NCBI RefSeq assembly: GCF_019752095.1
Contig: NZ_JAIEMO010000037.1
Coordinates: 1 to 46,375, forward strand
DNA length: 46,375 nucleotides
DNA from: Nitrosomonas sp.
GTDB taxonomy: Bacteria; Pseudomonadota; Gammaproteobacteria; Burkholderiales; Nitrosomonadaceae
Direction: 5' to 3'
This document shows, one piece after another, positions 27,468-37,146 of this stretch; within the stretch, counting starts at the first letter, position 1, and the number at the start of each line of letters is the position of its first letter. The translations under genes were made by a program, and so were the position numbers. Under the pieces are notes generated by a model that saw only the letters and a program-made list of their open reading frames with translations, did not search any database and was not told where the DNA came from.

Positions 27468-29984
27468 ATGCTCGCGTTTCTCTTCTACGTCATTCTGTTC
27501 GTGGTTGTCATCGTTGGTTTGATTCTGGCTGTTCCTTTGATACGCCGTCATCTAGTCACCAATCAAATACTGAAAGTTTTTCGCAAAATGTTGCCGCAAA
27601 TCTCGCAAACGGAACAGGAAGCACTGGATGCTGGCACGGTATGGTGGGAAGGCGATTTATTCAGCGGAAAACCCGATTGGAAAAAATTATTGGCTTATCC
27701 TAAGCCGCAGTTAACAGCAGAAGAGCAAGCGTTTCTCGATGGTCCGGTTGAACAGTTGTGTGTGATGCTGGATGAATGGAAGATTACGCATGAATTAAAG
27801 GATTTGCCACCGGAAGTGTGGCAATTTATCAAGGAAAAAGGTTTCTTTGGTTTGATTATTCCCAAGCAGTACGGCGGTTACGGGTTTTCAGCATTGGCCC
27901 ACTCTGAAGTTGTGATGAAAATCGGCTCGCGTAGCGGCACAGCAGCGGTGACGGTGATGGTGCCGAATTCACTGGGGCCGGCTGAGTTATTGCTGCATTA
28001 CGGTACTGAGAAGCAAAAAGAACATTATTTGCCGCGTCTAGCAAAAGGTCTGGATGTACCCTGTTTTGCGCTGACTTCACCAGATGCGGGTTCTGATGCC
28101 GGTGCGATGCCGGATTTTGGCATTGTGTGCCGCGGTGAGCATGACGGTAAAACAAATGTCTTAGGTATGCGGGTAACTTGGGAAAAGCGCTATATTACGC
28201 TGGGCCCAGTTGCAACTATTCTGGGATTGGCTTTCAAATTATATGATCCGGATCGATTGCTGGGCAAGGAGGAGGATCTCGGCATTACGTTAGCGCTTAT
28301 CCCCACGGACACACCGGGCGTGAATATCGGGCGTCGCCACTATCCGTTGAATGGCGCATTCCAGAATGGGCCAAATTCCGGTAAAGAAGTGTTTATTCCA
28401 ATGGAATGGATTATCGGCGAACAAGAAGGTGTCGGGCAAGGATGGCGCATGCTGATGAATTGCCTGTCCGTAGGACGCGCTATCTCGTTGCCAGCCACCA
28501 GTGTAGGAGCAGCCAAATTGGCGGCGCGCACCAGTGGAGCCTATAGCCGGGTACGCACGCAATTCAAAACACCGATCGGTTATTTTGAAGGCGTCGAGGA
28601 AGCATTGGGCCGTATTGGCGGCAACACTTACATGATGGATGCTGCGCGTGTCATGACCGCCTCTGCAGTAGATCTGGGCGAGAAACCCTCGGTGGCATCG
28701 GCGATCGTCAAATATCATTTAACCGAGCGCGGACGGCAAGCAATCAACGATGCCATGGATATTCACGGCGGCAAAGGCATTTGTATCGGCCCGAGAAACT
28801 ATCTGGGACGTACTTATCAGCAGATTCCTGTCAGCATCACCGTTGAAGGTGCCAATATCTTGACGCGTAACATGATCATTTTCGGTCAGGGTGCGCTGCG
28901 TTGTCATCCTTATCTGCTAAAAGAAGTGAATGCAGCCCATGATAAAAATCCGGATAGCGCATCGCTGGCATTTGATGAAGCATTGATGGGACATGCAAAA
29001 TTCACATTGCGAAATACCGCAAACAGCTTGGTGTATGCATTGTTCTGCAACCACATCAAGGGCAATGCGCCGGAAAACTGCACCCCAGAGACAGCTGGTT
29101 ATTATAGACAATTGGCACGCTTTTCCGCCAGTTTCGCCTGTATTGCGGATATCGGGCTCATGCGCTTGGGCGGATCACTTAAACGCAGGGAAAGATTATC
29201 CGCCCGTCTAGGTGATATTCTGAGCATGTTGTATCTATGCTCAGCAACCCTGAAACGTTTTGAGGACGATGGTCGTCCTGACGCTGATTTGCCCTTGCTG
29301 CATTGGTCGATGCAGGATGGCATTTATCGAATGCAGCAGGCATTTGATGAGTTCCTGGACAATATTCCGGGGCATTTCACCTTCGTTTGGTTACTGAGAG
29401 CCTTGGTTTTCCCGCTCGGTAAGCGCTGCAAGCCACCCGTTGATGCAATAACCCATGAAGTTGCCAGATTAATGATGGTACCCGGTGCTGTGCGTGATCG
29501 ATTGACGGCTGGCATTCATGTGCCAACTGCAGAGCATGAACCGATGGCTGAATTGGAGCAGGCATTGCAATGCATCATCGAATGTGGCGCGATCGAAGCC
29601 AAGCTACGGGAAGCTATCAAGTTGCGTAAAGTTACTGATCATGGAGATGGGCAGATTGCTCAGGCCGTGCAACTAGGCGTGATTACTGAAGAAGAAGCCA
29701 GCCTGCTGAACAAACTGAAAGATTTACGCAGCAAGGTGATTAAGGTGGATGATTTTAGACCGGATTTTGAAAGCGAAAAGAAATCTTTAAGAAATGACAG
29801 CACTAATGCTGCGATGGGAACCAGAGGCGCTATCAACGCTAATTTCGCTATCGATAGTGAGGTTATGGATGAAATTAATGGCACGACTACTGTTGCCAAA
29901 GCTAAAAGTAGCGCCAAAACCACGAGCAGAAAGAAAAGCAGTCCCGTGACAGAAGAATCAGAGACGGTTGAAACCGTTAAGTGA
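27468..29984 (+). CDS. fadE: FadE-type acyl-CoA dehydrogenase
   Basis: An 838-residue FAD-dependent acyl-CoA dehydrogenase of the large proteobacterial FadE kind (E. coli protein about 814), which starts beta-oxidation. It has an N-terminal membrane segment (about residues 1-25), a dehydrogenase N-terminal part with 'GLIIPKQYGGYGFSALAHSEV', the substrate/FAD region 'CFALTSPDAGSDAGAM', 'DAMDIHGGKGICIGPRNYL' and the FadE-specific C-terminal extension ('PLGKRCKPP', 'EEEASLLNKLKDLR'). The last ~30 residues are a Lys/Ser/Thr-rich tail. A good AAGGGGAAA site precedes the ATG. The acyl-CoA synthetase gene follows 90 bases later. Confidence 0.93.
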   Translation: MLAFLFYVILFVVVIVGLILAVPLIRRHLVTNQILKVFRKMLPQISQTEQEALDAGTVWWEGDLFSGKPDWKKLLAYPKPQLTAEEQAFLDGPVEQLCVMLDEWKITHELKDLPPEVWQFIKEKGFFGLIIPKQYGGYGFSALAHSEVVMKIGSRSGTAAVTVMVPNSLGPAELLLHYGTEKQKEHYLPRLAKGLDVPCFALTSPDAGSDAGAMPDFGIVCRGEHDGKTNVLGMRVTWEKRYITLGPVATILGLAFKLYDPDRLLGKEEDLGITLALIPTDTPGVNIGRRHYPLNGAFQNGPNSGKEVFIPMEWIIGEQEGVGQGWRMLMNCLSVGRAISLPATSVGAAKLAARTSGAYSRVRTQFKTPIGYFEGVEEALGRIGGNTYMMDAARVMTASAVDLGEKPSVASAIVKYHLTERGRQAINDAMDIHGGKGICIGPRNYLGRTYQQIPVSITVEGANILTRNMIIFGQGALRCHPYLLKEVNAAHDKNPDSASLAFDEALMGHAKFTLRNTANSLVYALFCNHIKGNAPENCTPETAGYYRQLARFSASFACIADIGLMRLGGSLKRRERLSARLGDILSMLYLCSATLKRFEDDGRPDADLPLLHWSMQDGIYRMQQAFDEFLDNIPGHFTFVWLLRALVFPLGKRCKPPVDAITHEVARLMMVPGAVRDRLTAGIHVPTAEHEPMAELEQALQCIIECGAIEAKLREAIKLRKVTDHGDGQIAQAVQLGVITEEEASLLNKLKDLRSKVIKVDDFRPDFESEKKSLRNDSTNAAMGTRGAINANFAIDSEVMDEINGTTTVAKAKSSAKTTSRKKSSPVTEESETVETVK

Positions 29985-30074
29985 ATTGGAATATCAGAAT
30001 AATCAGAAAATACACTGATGCAGCATCGCCAGTAAACGGATACAAAGTTGGGGCCTGCGCATAGAGGAAAAGTT

Positions 30075-31907
30075 ATGCAAATCGAGCAAAACGGAATGAC
30101 CAGCGTTATTTCGGTGGATAAAGCAGAAACACTGGATGGTCTGTTTAGTGAACGTGTGCAACGCTCGCCGCAGAATGTGGCCTATCGTTATTTCGATCCG
30201 ATCAGTGAACAGTGGTGCAGCTATACCTGGGAACAGATGAATCAGCACGTGGCCCGTTGGCAGGCAGCTTTGATTAAAGAAGAATCACTGGTTCCTGGCG
30301 ACCGGGTCGCAGTAATGATGAGAAATTGCCCGGAATGGGTGATGTTCGAGCAGGCGGCAATGGGTCTGGGGCTCGTGGTAATTCCTTTATATACCGATGA
30401 TCGAGTTGAAAATGCAGCTTATGTCATTAATGATGCAAATGTGAAATTACTGTTGCTGGAAAATTCACAGCAATGGCGGCAATTTCTTACCTTACAGAAT
30501 GAAATAGAAGGATTGCAACGGGTTGTTATCCTCCGGCCTTTTGAGTCGAGTAGTGTTGATGTTTGTGATAACGTGCGCATCGTTTCGGCAATGGAATGGC
30601 TGTCAGCGCGCGCCACTGAGGTGAAGCATATTAACAGCGACCCCAATTCGCTTGCTACCATCATCTATACCTCCGGTACATCAGGTCGTCCCAAAGGTGT
30701 GATGCTCAGTCACCATAATATTCTGACCAATGCTTTTAGCTGCCTGCAAGTTATCCAGGTGACGTCCGAGGATCTGCTGCTTTCTTTTTTGCCTTTGTCG
30801 CATACCTTTGAACGTACCGCAGGTTATTATGTGCCGATGATGACCGGCGCCACAATTGCATACGCACGCTCGATCCCGCAATTGCAAGATGATCTGTTGA
30901 TCATCCGGCCAACCTTAATGATATCAGTGCCGCGTATCTATGAACGGGTTTATGCGGGCATACAGGCAAAACTGGCCGAGGGTCCCGGTTTTGCGCGCTG
31001 GTTATTCAATTTTGCGGTTGCTGTGGGTTATAGCCGGTTTGAGTGCCAACAGGGAAGAGGGTATCAGCGACTGTCACATGTGTTGTGGCCACTATTGAAA
31101 AAATTGGTGGCTGATAAAGTGATGGGTAAACTGGGCGGTCGATTGCGTATGGTGATGAGCGGAGGTGCCGCATTGTCGCCAGAAGTTTCGCGCATTTTTA
31201 TTGGTCTCGGGCTACCGATTCTGCAAGGATATGGAATGACCGAGAGCAGTCCGGTTGTCTGCGCCAATCGACTCGAAGACAATATGCCGGCCAGTGTCGG
31301 CTTGCCGATTCCCGGCGTAGAAGTCAAGCTGGGAGAAAGTGACGCATTGCTGATTCGTGGGCCGAACGTAATGTTGGGTTATTGGAATAACCCCGACGCA
31401 ACGAAAGCAATCATTTCATCGGATGGCTGGCTGAATTCGGGTGATATCGCATCGATTGATGCCCAAGGTCACGTGACCATCACCGGACGATTGAAAGAAA
31501 TTATTGTGCTGTCCACCGGTGAGAAAGTGCCCCCGGCGGATATGGAAACGGCCATTTTGCGTGATCCGCTATTTGAGCAGGTCATGCTGATCGGTGAAGC
31601 ACGCTCCTACTTGAGTGTTTTAGTGGTACTGAGTCCGAAGCACTGGCAAAGCTACGCCACACAGCATGGCCTGGAGGAAGATCCGACGCATGAGCAATCA
31701 AGGCAACGAATTGAAGAAATTTTATTGGAAAAAATTTCACATCAAACCAGCGAATTCCCAGGCTATGCCAAAATACGCCGTGTTGCAGTTGCACAAGAGC
31801 CGTGGAGCGTTGACAATGGTCTGCTGACGCCGACGCTGAAATTGAAGCGTACCAAGGTGTTTGAAAAGCACCAGGTGGAAATCGATGGGCTTTATGCAGG
31901 GCATTAG
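30075..31907 (+). CDS. Long-chain fatty acid-CoA ligase (AMP-binding)
   Basis: A 610-residue adenylate-forming enzyme activating fatty acids to acyl-CoA. The ATP-binding P-loop is 'IYTSGTSGRPKGVMLSH', followed by 'SFLPLSHTFERTAGYYVPM', 'GYGMTESSPVVCANR', 'DGWLNSGDIASID' and 'GRLKEIIVLSTGEKVPPADME'. This is the long-chain (FAA1/FadD15-like) branch. The ATG at 30075 is favoured by GAGG at 30064-30067; the upstream TTG at 30048 adds nine residues without homology. Together with fadE it feeds the hydratase/dehydrogenase and thiolase at 5.5-9.3 kb. Confidence 0.92.
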   Translation: MQIEQNGMTSVISVDKAETLDGLFSERVQRSPQNVAYRYFDPISEQWCSYTWEQMNQHVARWQAALIKEESLVPGDRVAVMMRNCPEWVMFEQAAMGLGLVVIPLYTDDRVENAAYVINDANVKLLLLENSQQWRQFLTLQNEIEGLQRVVILRPFESSSVDVCDNVRIVSAMEWLSARATEVKHINSDPNSLATIIYTSGTSGRPKGVMLSHHNILTNAFSCLQVIQVTSEDLLLSFLPLSHTFERTAGYYVPMMTGATIAYARSIPQLQDDLLIIRPTLMISVPRIYERVYAGIQAKLAEGPGFARWLFNFAVAVGYSRFECQQGRGYQRLSHVLWPLLKKLVADKVMGKLGGRLRMVMSGGAALSPEVSRIFIGLGLPILQGYGMTESSPVVCANRLEDNMPASVGLPIPGVEVKLGESDALLIRGPNVMLGYWNNPDATKAIISSDGWLNSGDIASIDAQGHVTITGRLKEIIVLSTGEKVPPADMETAILRDPLFEQVMLIGEARSYLSVLVVLSPKHWQSYATQHGLEEDPTHEQSRQRIEEILLEKISHQTSEFPGYAKIRRVAVAQEPWSVDNGLLTPTLKLKRTKVFEKHQVEIDGLYAGH

Positions 31908-31961
31908 CAGGCTGTTGAAAAACTATCTGACTTGATCTGTAACTAGGAAGGAGGTAGATGG

Positions 31962-32315
31962 ATGGCAAAAGAGTTCGCTAAACTGGATAAAGTAGTTCTG
32001 GAAGCACGTCAAAATGCAGAAAAACGCGCTCAGGGCTATCGGGCGCAGGCGCTCAAATTGTTTCCCTGGGTGTGTGGCCGTTGCGCGCGTGCATTTGATC
32101 ATAAGAATTTACAGTTGCTGGAAGTGCACCACAAGAACAGTAATCATGATGATAATCCGCCGGATGGCAGTAACTGGGAATTGCTTTGCACCTATTGCCA
32201 TGAGAATGAGCATTCTAAGTTGAAGGATTCGATGGGCCGTGATACTGGCGAGCAAGCAGAAGCGGTCGCTACTCATAATCCATTTGCCAAGCTTAAGGAT
32301 ATGCTGAAGAAATAG
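31962..32315 (+). CDS. YajD-like HNH nuclease family protein
   Basis: A 117-residue HNH-motif protein like E. coli YajD. It has a Cys-x2-Cys zinc pair ('CGRCARAFD'), the HNH core 'LEVHHKNSNHDDNPPDGSNW', and the second pair 'CTYCHENEH'. AAGGAGG at 31948-31954 precedes the ATG at 31962; an ATG four bases earlier is in another frame. It follows the ligase gene by 54 bases. A DNA-cutting activity is assumed from the motif; no phage or restriction genes surround it, so the role is open. Confidence 0.88.
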   Translation: MAKEFAKLDKVVLEARQNAEKRAQGYRAQALKLFPWVCGRCARAFDHKNLQLLEVHHKNSNHDDNPPDGSNWELLCTYCHENEHSKLKDSMGRDTGEQAEAVATHNPFAKLKDMLKK

Positions 32316-32459
32316 ACTTAATGCAGAAATAAAGTGAGCTGGCTTGTTCATTGCGGGATGTTTGTTACTTTTAGTTAACAAGTAGGCTTGAATGAAAGCT
32401 CGTTGTATTTAATCAACAGACCGTTATAATGCGATTTTCAAGCCAACAGGAGTCTCGTC

Positions 32460-32891
32460 ATGGTTAAATTAACTGATGTAACTGGAATCGGCCCCGCCAC
32501 AATCAAGGTTTTAGCTGAACATAAAATCAAAACAGTCGAAGCATTGGCCGCGATTAGCTTGACAGATTTGCAAAAAATACCAGGATTCAGCGGCGCGATA
32601 CGAGCGCGGGTAGTGAAGCAGTCGGCTGTCGATTGCTTACAAGATAAACCGGTTAAGCCATCAGCAACTCCTGTCGGACGCACACAAGCAAAAACCAAAA
32701 AAGCGCCGAGTATAAAAACGGAGAGAAGTCCGATTGTTAGTCAGCCTGAACCCGTTAAACTTAATAGTGAAAGCAAGAAAAAAAAACACAAGGTCGAAAA
32801 GCAAAAAGACAAAGTAAAAGATAAGAAAAAGAAAGATAAAGATAAAAAGAAAGGTGGCAAGAAGAAAGGAAAGAACCAAAAGAAATCATAG
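32460..32891 (+). CDS. Helix-hairpin-helix protein with lysine-rich tail
   Basis: A 143-residue protein in two parts. Residues 1-60 hold a helix-hairpin-helix unit ('DVTGIGPATIKVLAEHKIKT', 'LQKIPGFSGAIRARVV') as in DUF4332 and similar domains that bind DNA backbones. Residues about 95-143 are mostly lysine ('KKDKDKKKGGKKKGKNQKK'), like histone H1-type tails. I infer a DNA- or RNA-binding protein, perhaps nucleoid-associated. AGGAG precedes the ATG. The last six bases overlap the end of the convergent sixA gene. Confidence 0.75.
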   Translation: MVKLTDVTGIGPATIKVLAEHKIKTVEALAAISLTDLQKIPGFSGAIRARVVKQSAVDCLQDKPVKPSATPVGRTQAKTKKAPSIKTERSPIVSQPEPVKLNSESKKKKHKVEKQKDKVKDKKKKDKDKKKGGKKKGKNQKKS

Positions 32892-33398
32892 CTCCTTGGG
32901 TCTGATTAAGTATCGCAGTTGCGCTTCATGAGCGTTAACTGCAATAGCACTGCTTCCAAAATCCAAGACAGCCAAGGCGGCGGTTGTCAACAACTTGCCG
33001 GAATTGTCAACGGGTGGCGGATCTTGAGATAAATGACAGAGTAATTGGTCGAGACCTGGGTTATGTCCAATGATAAGTAATGTGTATATTCCTTTGCTAT
33101 ATTGCTTGACTAGGGCAATGAGGTCATTGCATGATGCATCGTAGATTGTGGGTTCCCAGTGTATTTCTGTTTCAGACAGGCTTAATTCGTTTACGACCCG
33201 ATAGCAGGTCTGTCCTGCTCGTAATGCAGGAGAACAGAGAATTCGGTCTATGCGAATTTTTTTTTGTTTTAACCACTTACCCATCTGTTTAGCAGCTTTT
33301 TTTCCGCGATTTGTCAAAGGACGATCGAAATCCGATCTGCCTGCCTCAGACCAGTCTGATTTGGCATGTCGCATAATAATCAATTGATATTTAGGCAT
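32886..33398 (-). CDS. sixA: Phosphohistidine phosphatase SixA
   Basis: A 170-residue histidine-phosphatase-superfamily protein. The catalytic RHG-type motif is 'IMRHAKSDWSEAGRSDFDRPL' with His11, and the second histidine is in 'IIGHNPGLDQL'. SixA removes phosphate from histidine in HPt domains and the nitrogen-PTS. It converges on the HhH gene (six-base overlap) and is divergent from ppx, 56 bases away. Assignment to SixA is by motifs and length; substrate not shown. Confidence 0.9.
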   Translation of the reverse strand: MPKYQLIIMRHAKSDWSEAGRSDFDRPLTNRGKKAAKQMGKWLKQKKIRIDRILCSPALRAGQTCYRVVNELSLSETEIHWEPTIYDASCNDLIALVKQYSKGIYTLLIIGHNPGLDQLLCHLSQDPPPVDNSGKLLTTAALAVLDFGSSAIAVNAHEAQLRYLIRPKEL

Positions 33399-33454
33399 TC
33401 TTAGTATGAGATCGATTAATTGGATGATTAACTTCCATTCTGGCGTGCTTCACT

Positions 33455-34939
33455 ATGGATGAATCCTACGCTGCTGTTGATTTAGGTTCAAACAGTTTTC
33501 ACATGATCGTGGCGAGCATGGTGGATGGCCGTTTGCAGATTATTGATCGCATGAAGGAGATGGTCAGACTGGCTTCGGGATTGAATGATGAGCAGGAGTT
33601 GTCGAAAGAATCCATGCAACAGGCCCTGGAATGCTTGCAGCGATTTGGCCAACGGATTCAGGAAATTCCGCATCTGAATGTGCGCGCTGTAGGTACAAAT
33701 ACACTCCGTCAGGCGCAAAATGGCAATGTTTTTTTGTCACAGGCACATAGCGCGTTGGGTCACCCGGTAGAGATCATAGCGGGGCGCGAAGAAGCAAGGT
33801 TAATCTACTTAGGCGTTGCACACAGTTTATATGATGAGACTAATAAACGCCTGGTGATTGATATCGGCGGCGGGAGTACGGAGTTAGTCATTGGCCAGGG
33901 TTTTGATACGTATGCGACTGAAAGCCTGCATATGGGCTGCGTCAATGTCGGCCAGCGTTTTTTTGATGATGGCAAGATAAAAGCCAAAAAAATGCGCAAA
34001 GCCGTATTGTTTGCGAGGCAGGAGCTGGAATCCATTGAAACAGCCTATAAAAAAACAGGCTGGGATTCTGCGTTGGGTTCTTCCGGCACTATCATTGCAG
34101 TGCGGGATGTCGTTCAAGCACAAGGTTGGTGTGATTCAGGCATCACCCTGTCTGCATTGACGAAACTAATGGAAGCTTTAATCGAGATTGGCGATAGTGC
34201 ATCGATTGATTTTGCCGGTGTACCTGAGCGCAGAAAACCAGTTTTTGCCAGCGGTGTGGCGATATTGTATGGTGTTTTTGAAACGCTTAAGCTGGAACAG
34301 ATCAATGTTTCTGAAGGTGCATTGCGTGAGGGTTTGTTGTATGACCTTATCGGTCGGATGCATAATGAGGATATCAGGGATAAGACCATTGAAATTGTTA
34401 CGCAAAGATACAGCATTGATACCGAGCAGGCCAATCGAGTCAAGGATACTGCAGAAAAACTTTTTCATCAGGTAAAAACCGACTGGGAATTAGACGAAAA
34501 AACAGATTTGAAACTGTTGACATGGGGAGCGCTTATTCACGAAATTGGTTTATCGGTTGCGCATAGTCAGTATCACAGGCATGGCGCGTATTTAATTGCC
34601 AATTCTGATTTAGCAGGATTCTCCCGTCAGGAGCAAATGAAACTGGCGATGTTAGTGCGGAGTCATCGTCGTAAATTCCCGCTGGAAGAATTTGAATCAA
34701 TAACTGTTTCTACGAAAAATTCAGTCATCAGGCTATGTATTTTGCTAAGGCTGGCAGTGTTGCTCCATCGCAGCCGTTCCAATAGCGACTTGCCGGAAAT
34801 TCGCATCGGTGTGAACAAAAACCGCATTACTTTGGATTCTCCATCAGACTGGTTAGAACAGAATCCTTTAACACTTGCCGACTTGAATACCGAGCAAGAC
34901 CTTCTTCAGGCTACTGATATTAAACTGATATTCGATTAA
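33455..34939 (+). CDS. ppx: Ppx/GppA exopolyphosphatase
   Basis: A 494-residue member of the Ppx/GppA family, which releases phosphate from polyphosphate or from pppGpp. It has the ASKHA phosphate loops 'AAVDLGSNSFHMIVA' at the start and 'VIDIGGGSTELVIG' near residue 130, plus 'GSSGTIIAV', and a C-terminal HD-like domain ('LTWGALIHEIGLSVAHSQYH'). The length fits proteobacterial Ppx (about 500). It converges on ppk1 with only ten bases between stops, so degradation and synthesis of polyphosphate are neighbours on opposite strands. Confidence 0.93.
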   Translation: MDESYAAVDLGSNSFHMIVASMVDGRLQIIDRMKEMVRLASGLNDEQELSKESMQQALECLQRFGQRIQEIPHLNVRAVGTNTLRQAQNGNVFLSQAHSALGHPVEIIAGREEARLIYLGVAHSLYDETNKRLVIDIGGGSTELVIGQGFDTYATESLHMGCVNVGQRFFDDGKIKAKKMRKAVLFARQELESIETAYKKTGWDSALGSSGTIIAVRDVVQAQGWCDSGITLSALTKLMEALIEIGDSASIDFAGVPERRKPVFASGVAILYGVFETLKLEQINVSEGALREGLLYDLIGRMHNEDIRDKTIEIVTQRYSIDTEQANRVKDTAEKLFHQVKTDWELDEKTDLKLLTWGALIHEIGLSVAHSQYHRHGAYLIANSDLAGFSRQEQMKLAMLVRSHRRKFPLEEFESITVSTKNSVIRLCILLRLAVLLHRSRSNSDLPEIRIGVNKNRITLDSPSDWLEQNPLTLADLNTEQDLLQATDIKLIFD

Positions 34940-34949
34940 ATCGCTTGTA

Positions 34950-37028
34950 TTAGAGACCGCAATAGTGTTCCAAGAGAAATTGCTGTGCAGAACGTGGTTT
35001 AGCAGTGCCTGGTTTTAAGCGTTTATAGGAACCATCGCTTTGCAACAACCAAGCTTGTGTGTTGTCGGAAAGATAGCATAATAGCCCCTGCTGGATGACT
35101 GTATCGCTGGTGCGTTTTTCCTCAATTGGAAAGCATACCTCTACCCGGTGATGTAAATTACGTGTCATCCAGTCAGCGCTGGAACAAAAGACCAATTCTT
35201 CGTCATCGCCCCCATTTTGAAAATAATAAACGCGGGTATGCTCCAGGAAACGACCTACAATGGAGTGTACACTTATATTTTCCGATACATCTTTGATTCC
35301 CGGACGCAGGCAGCATACGCCACGAATGATCAAGTCTATTTTTACGCCGGCTTGAGAAGCCTTATATAGCGCTGCGATAATTTCCGGATCAACCAGTGCA
35401 TTCATTTTGGCAATGATCCAGGCTTTTTTTCCTGCACTTACGGCACTGATTTCTTTGTCGATATAACTCAATATCCCTTTATGCAGCGTGAAAGGTGATT
35501 GCAAAAGCTTTTTTAATTTGCTTGCTCGTCCTAATCCGGTTAATTGATGGAACAGTTTATTTACATCCTCACCGATGGCTTTGTCACAGGTCAACAAACC
35601 GTAGTCGGTATATAAACGCGCAGTTCGTGCATGATAGTTACCGGTTCCTAAATGTACATAACGCCGTAATGTACGGCCTTCTCTTCTGACGACCAGAATC
35701 ATTTTGCCGTGAGTCTTATAATTAACCACGCCATACACGACATGCGCGCCAACTTGTTGTAATTCACTGGCGAGCCCAATATTGGCTTCTTCATCGAACC
35801 TGGCTCGCAACTCAATGACTACCGTGACTTCTTTACCTGCACGCGCAGCCACCTTGAGCGCTTCAACAATCGCCGAATCAATTCCAGTACGGTAAAGCGT
35901 TTGCTTGATCGAGAGCACGCCAGGGTCAGCGGCTGCTTGTCGCAAAAAATCTATGACGGGAGTAAACGATTGAAATGGGTGATGCAGTAGAATGTCACCG
36001 TTGTGCAACACATCAAATATGTTGGTATTTTTGACCAGACGTTTGGGAATGTTTGGTGTGAAGCCGACAAACTTCAGTTCGGGACGATCAACCAAGTCGC
36101 AGATTGCAAGTAAGCGATTCAAGTTGACAGGCCCAGTTACCCGATAAAGATCATTTTGCTGTAACTCAAATTTGTGTAACAAGAAAGAGCTTAGAAGATC
36201 CGGGCAATTATCCGCAACTTCCAATCGCACTGCATCGCTAAATCTTCGCGAAGGCAACTCGCCCTCCAGAGCGCGCAACAAATCGTCAATTTCATCATCG
36301 TCGATCAGTAAATCGCTATTGCGCGTCACTTTGAATTGATAACAGCCGATGACATTCATACCCGGAAAAAGATCCGTGACATGCGCATGGATAATCGAGG
36401 AAAGCATCACAAAATCGTGATTTTCTTCACTGTATTTAGCTGGGATTGATACAACTCTTGGCAATGAGCGTGGTGCTTGCACGATGGCCATACCTGAATC
36501 ACGTCCGAAAGCATCCTTTCCTTCCAATGAGATGATGAAATATAGATTCTTATTAAGAACCTTGGGAAAAGGGTGCGACGGATCTAATCCGATCGGACTT
36601 AATACCGGTAAAACTTCTTCTTTAAAATAGCGATGTATCCAGCGGCTGGTTTGAAGTTTCCATTGCGAACGGCGCAGTAGCCTGATTTTATCTTTGGCCA
36701 GCGCAGGTATGATCATGCTATTCCATACGCTATATTGCTCCAGCACAAGCTGATGCGCAGTTTCACTGACACGCGAGAGCACCTCTGTTGGAGACAGATT
36801 ATCCGGACCTGTTTGCATCGAGGCGTACTTAATCTGCTGTTTGAGTCCAGCTACACGTATCTCAAAGAATTCGTCTAGATTGGTGCTGGCAATGCATAAA
36901 AAACGTAGCCTCTCCAGCAACGGAAGAGTCTCATCTTTGGCCTGTTCGATCACACGGCGATTAAATTCCAACAGGCTCAGTTCGCGATTGATATAAAGCG
37001 CAGGATCTTTGAGGTCAACAGTATCCAT
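34950..37028 (-). CDS. ppk1: Polyphosphate kinase 1
   Basis: A 692-residue polyphosphate kinase making polyphosphate reversibly from ATP. The N-terminal domain starts 'YINRELSLLEFNRRVIEQA'; the phosphorylated histidine is His440 in 'VNYKTHGKMILVVRR', and 'RRYVHLGTGNYHARTARLYTD' and 'SSADWMTRNLHHRVEVCFPI' complete the two phospholipase-D-like domains. All key motifs are intact. It is last in a same-strand run starting at 40901 but is separated by about 120 bases, enough for its own promoter. Confidence 0.97.
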   Translation of the reverse strand: MDTVDLKDPALYINRELSLLEFNRRVIEQAKDETLPLLERLRFLCIASTNLDEFFEIRVAGLKQQIKYASMQTGPDNLSPTEVLSRVSETAHQLVLEQYSVWNSMIIPALAKDKIRLLRRSQWKLQTSRWIHRYFKEEVLPVLSPIGLDPSHPFPKVLNKNLYFIISLEGKDAFGRDSGMAIVQAPRSLPRVVSIPAKYSEENHDFVMLSSIIHAHVTDLFPGMNVIGCYQFKVTRNSDLLIDDDEIDDLLRALEGELPSRRFSDAVRLEVADNCPDLLSSFLLHKFELQQNDLYRVTGPVNLNRLLAICDLVDRPELKFVGFTPNIPKRLVKNTNIFDVLHNGDILLHHPFQSFTPVIDFLRQAAADPGVLSIKQTLYRTGIDSAIVEALKVAARAGKEVTVVIELRARFDEEANIGLASELQQVGAHVVYGVVNYKTHGKMILVVRREGRTLRRYVHLGTGNYHARTARLYTDYGLLTCDKAIGEDVNKLFHQLTGLGRASKLKKLLQSPFTLHKGILSYIDKEISAVSAGKKAWIIAKMNALVDPEIIAALYKASQAGVKIDLIIRGVCCLRPGIKDVSENISVHSIVGRFLEHTRVYYFQNGGDDEELVFCSSADWMTRNLHHRVEVCFPIEEKRTSDTVIQQGLLCYLSDNTQAWLLQSDGSYKRLKPGTAKPRSAQQFLLEHYCGL

Positions 37029-37146
37029 CAGTGAATTGCTCGGGTAAATATTATTGTAACTGGCTAGTCGATCTTTGTTTAAGTGTGGCCGGCAGGAAAG
37101 AAATTAAATAAGCTGCATTCTAGCTTAGTTTGTGTGGAACTGAATG

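Noticed and set aside
31962..32315. HNH gene as part of a restriction or phage system
   Set aside because: YajD-type housekeeping homologue with metabolic neighbours, no methylase, terminase or integrase nearby.
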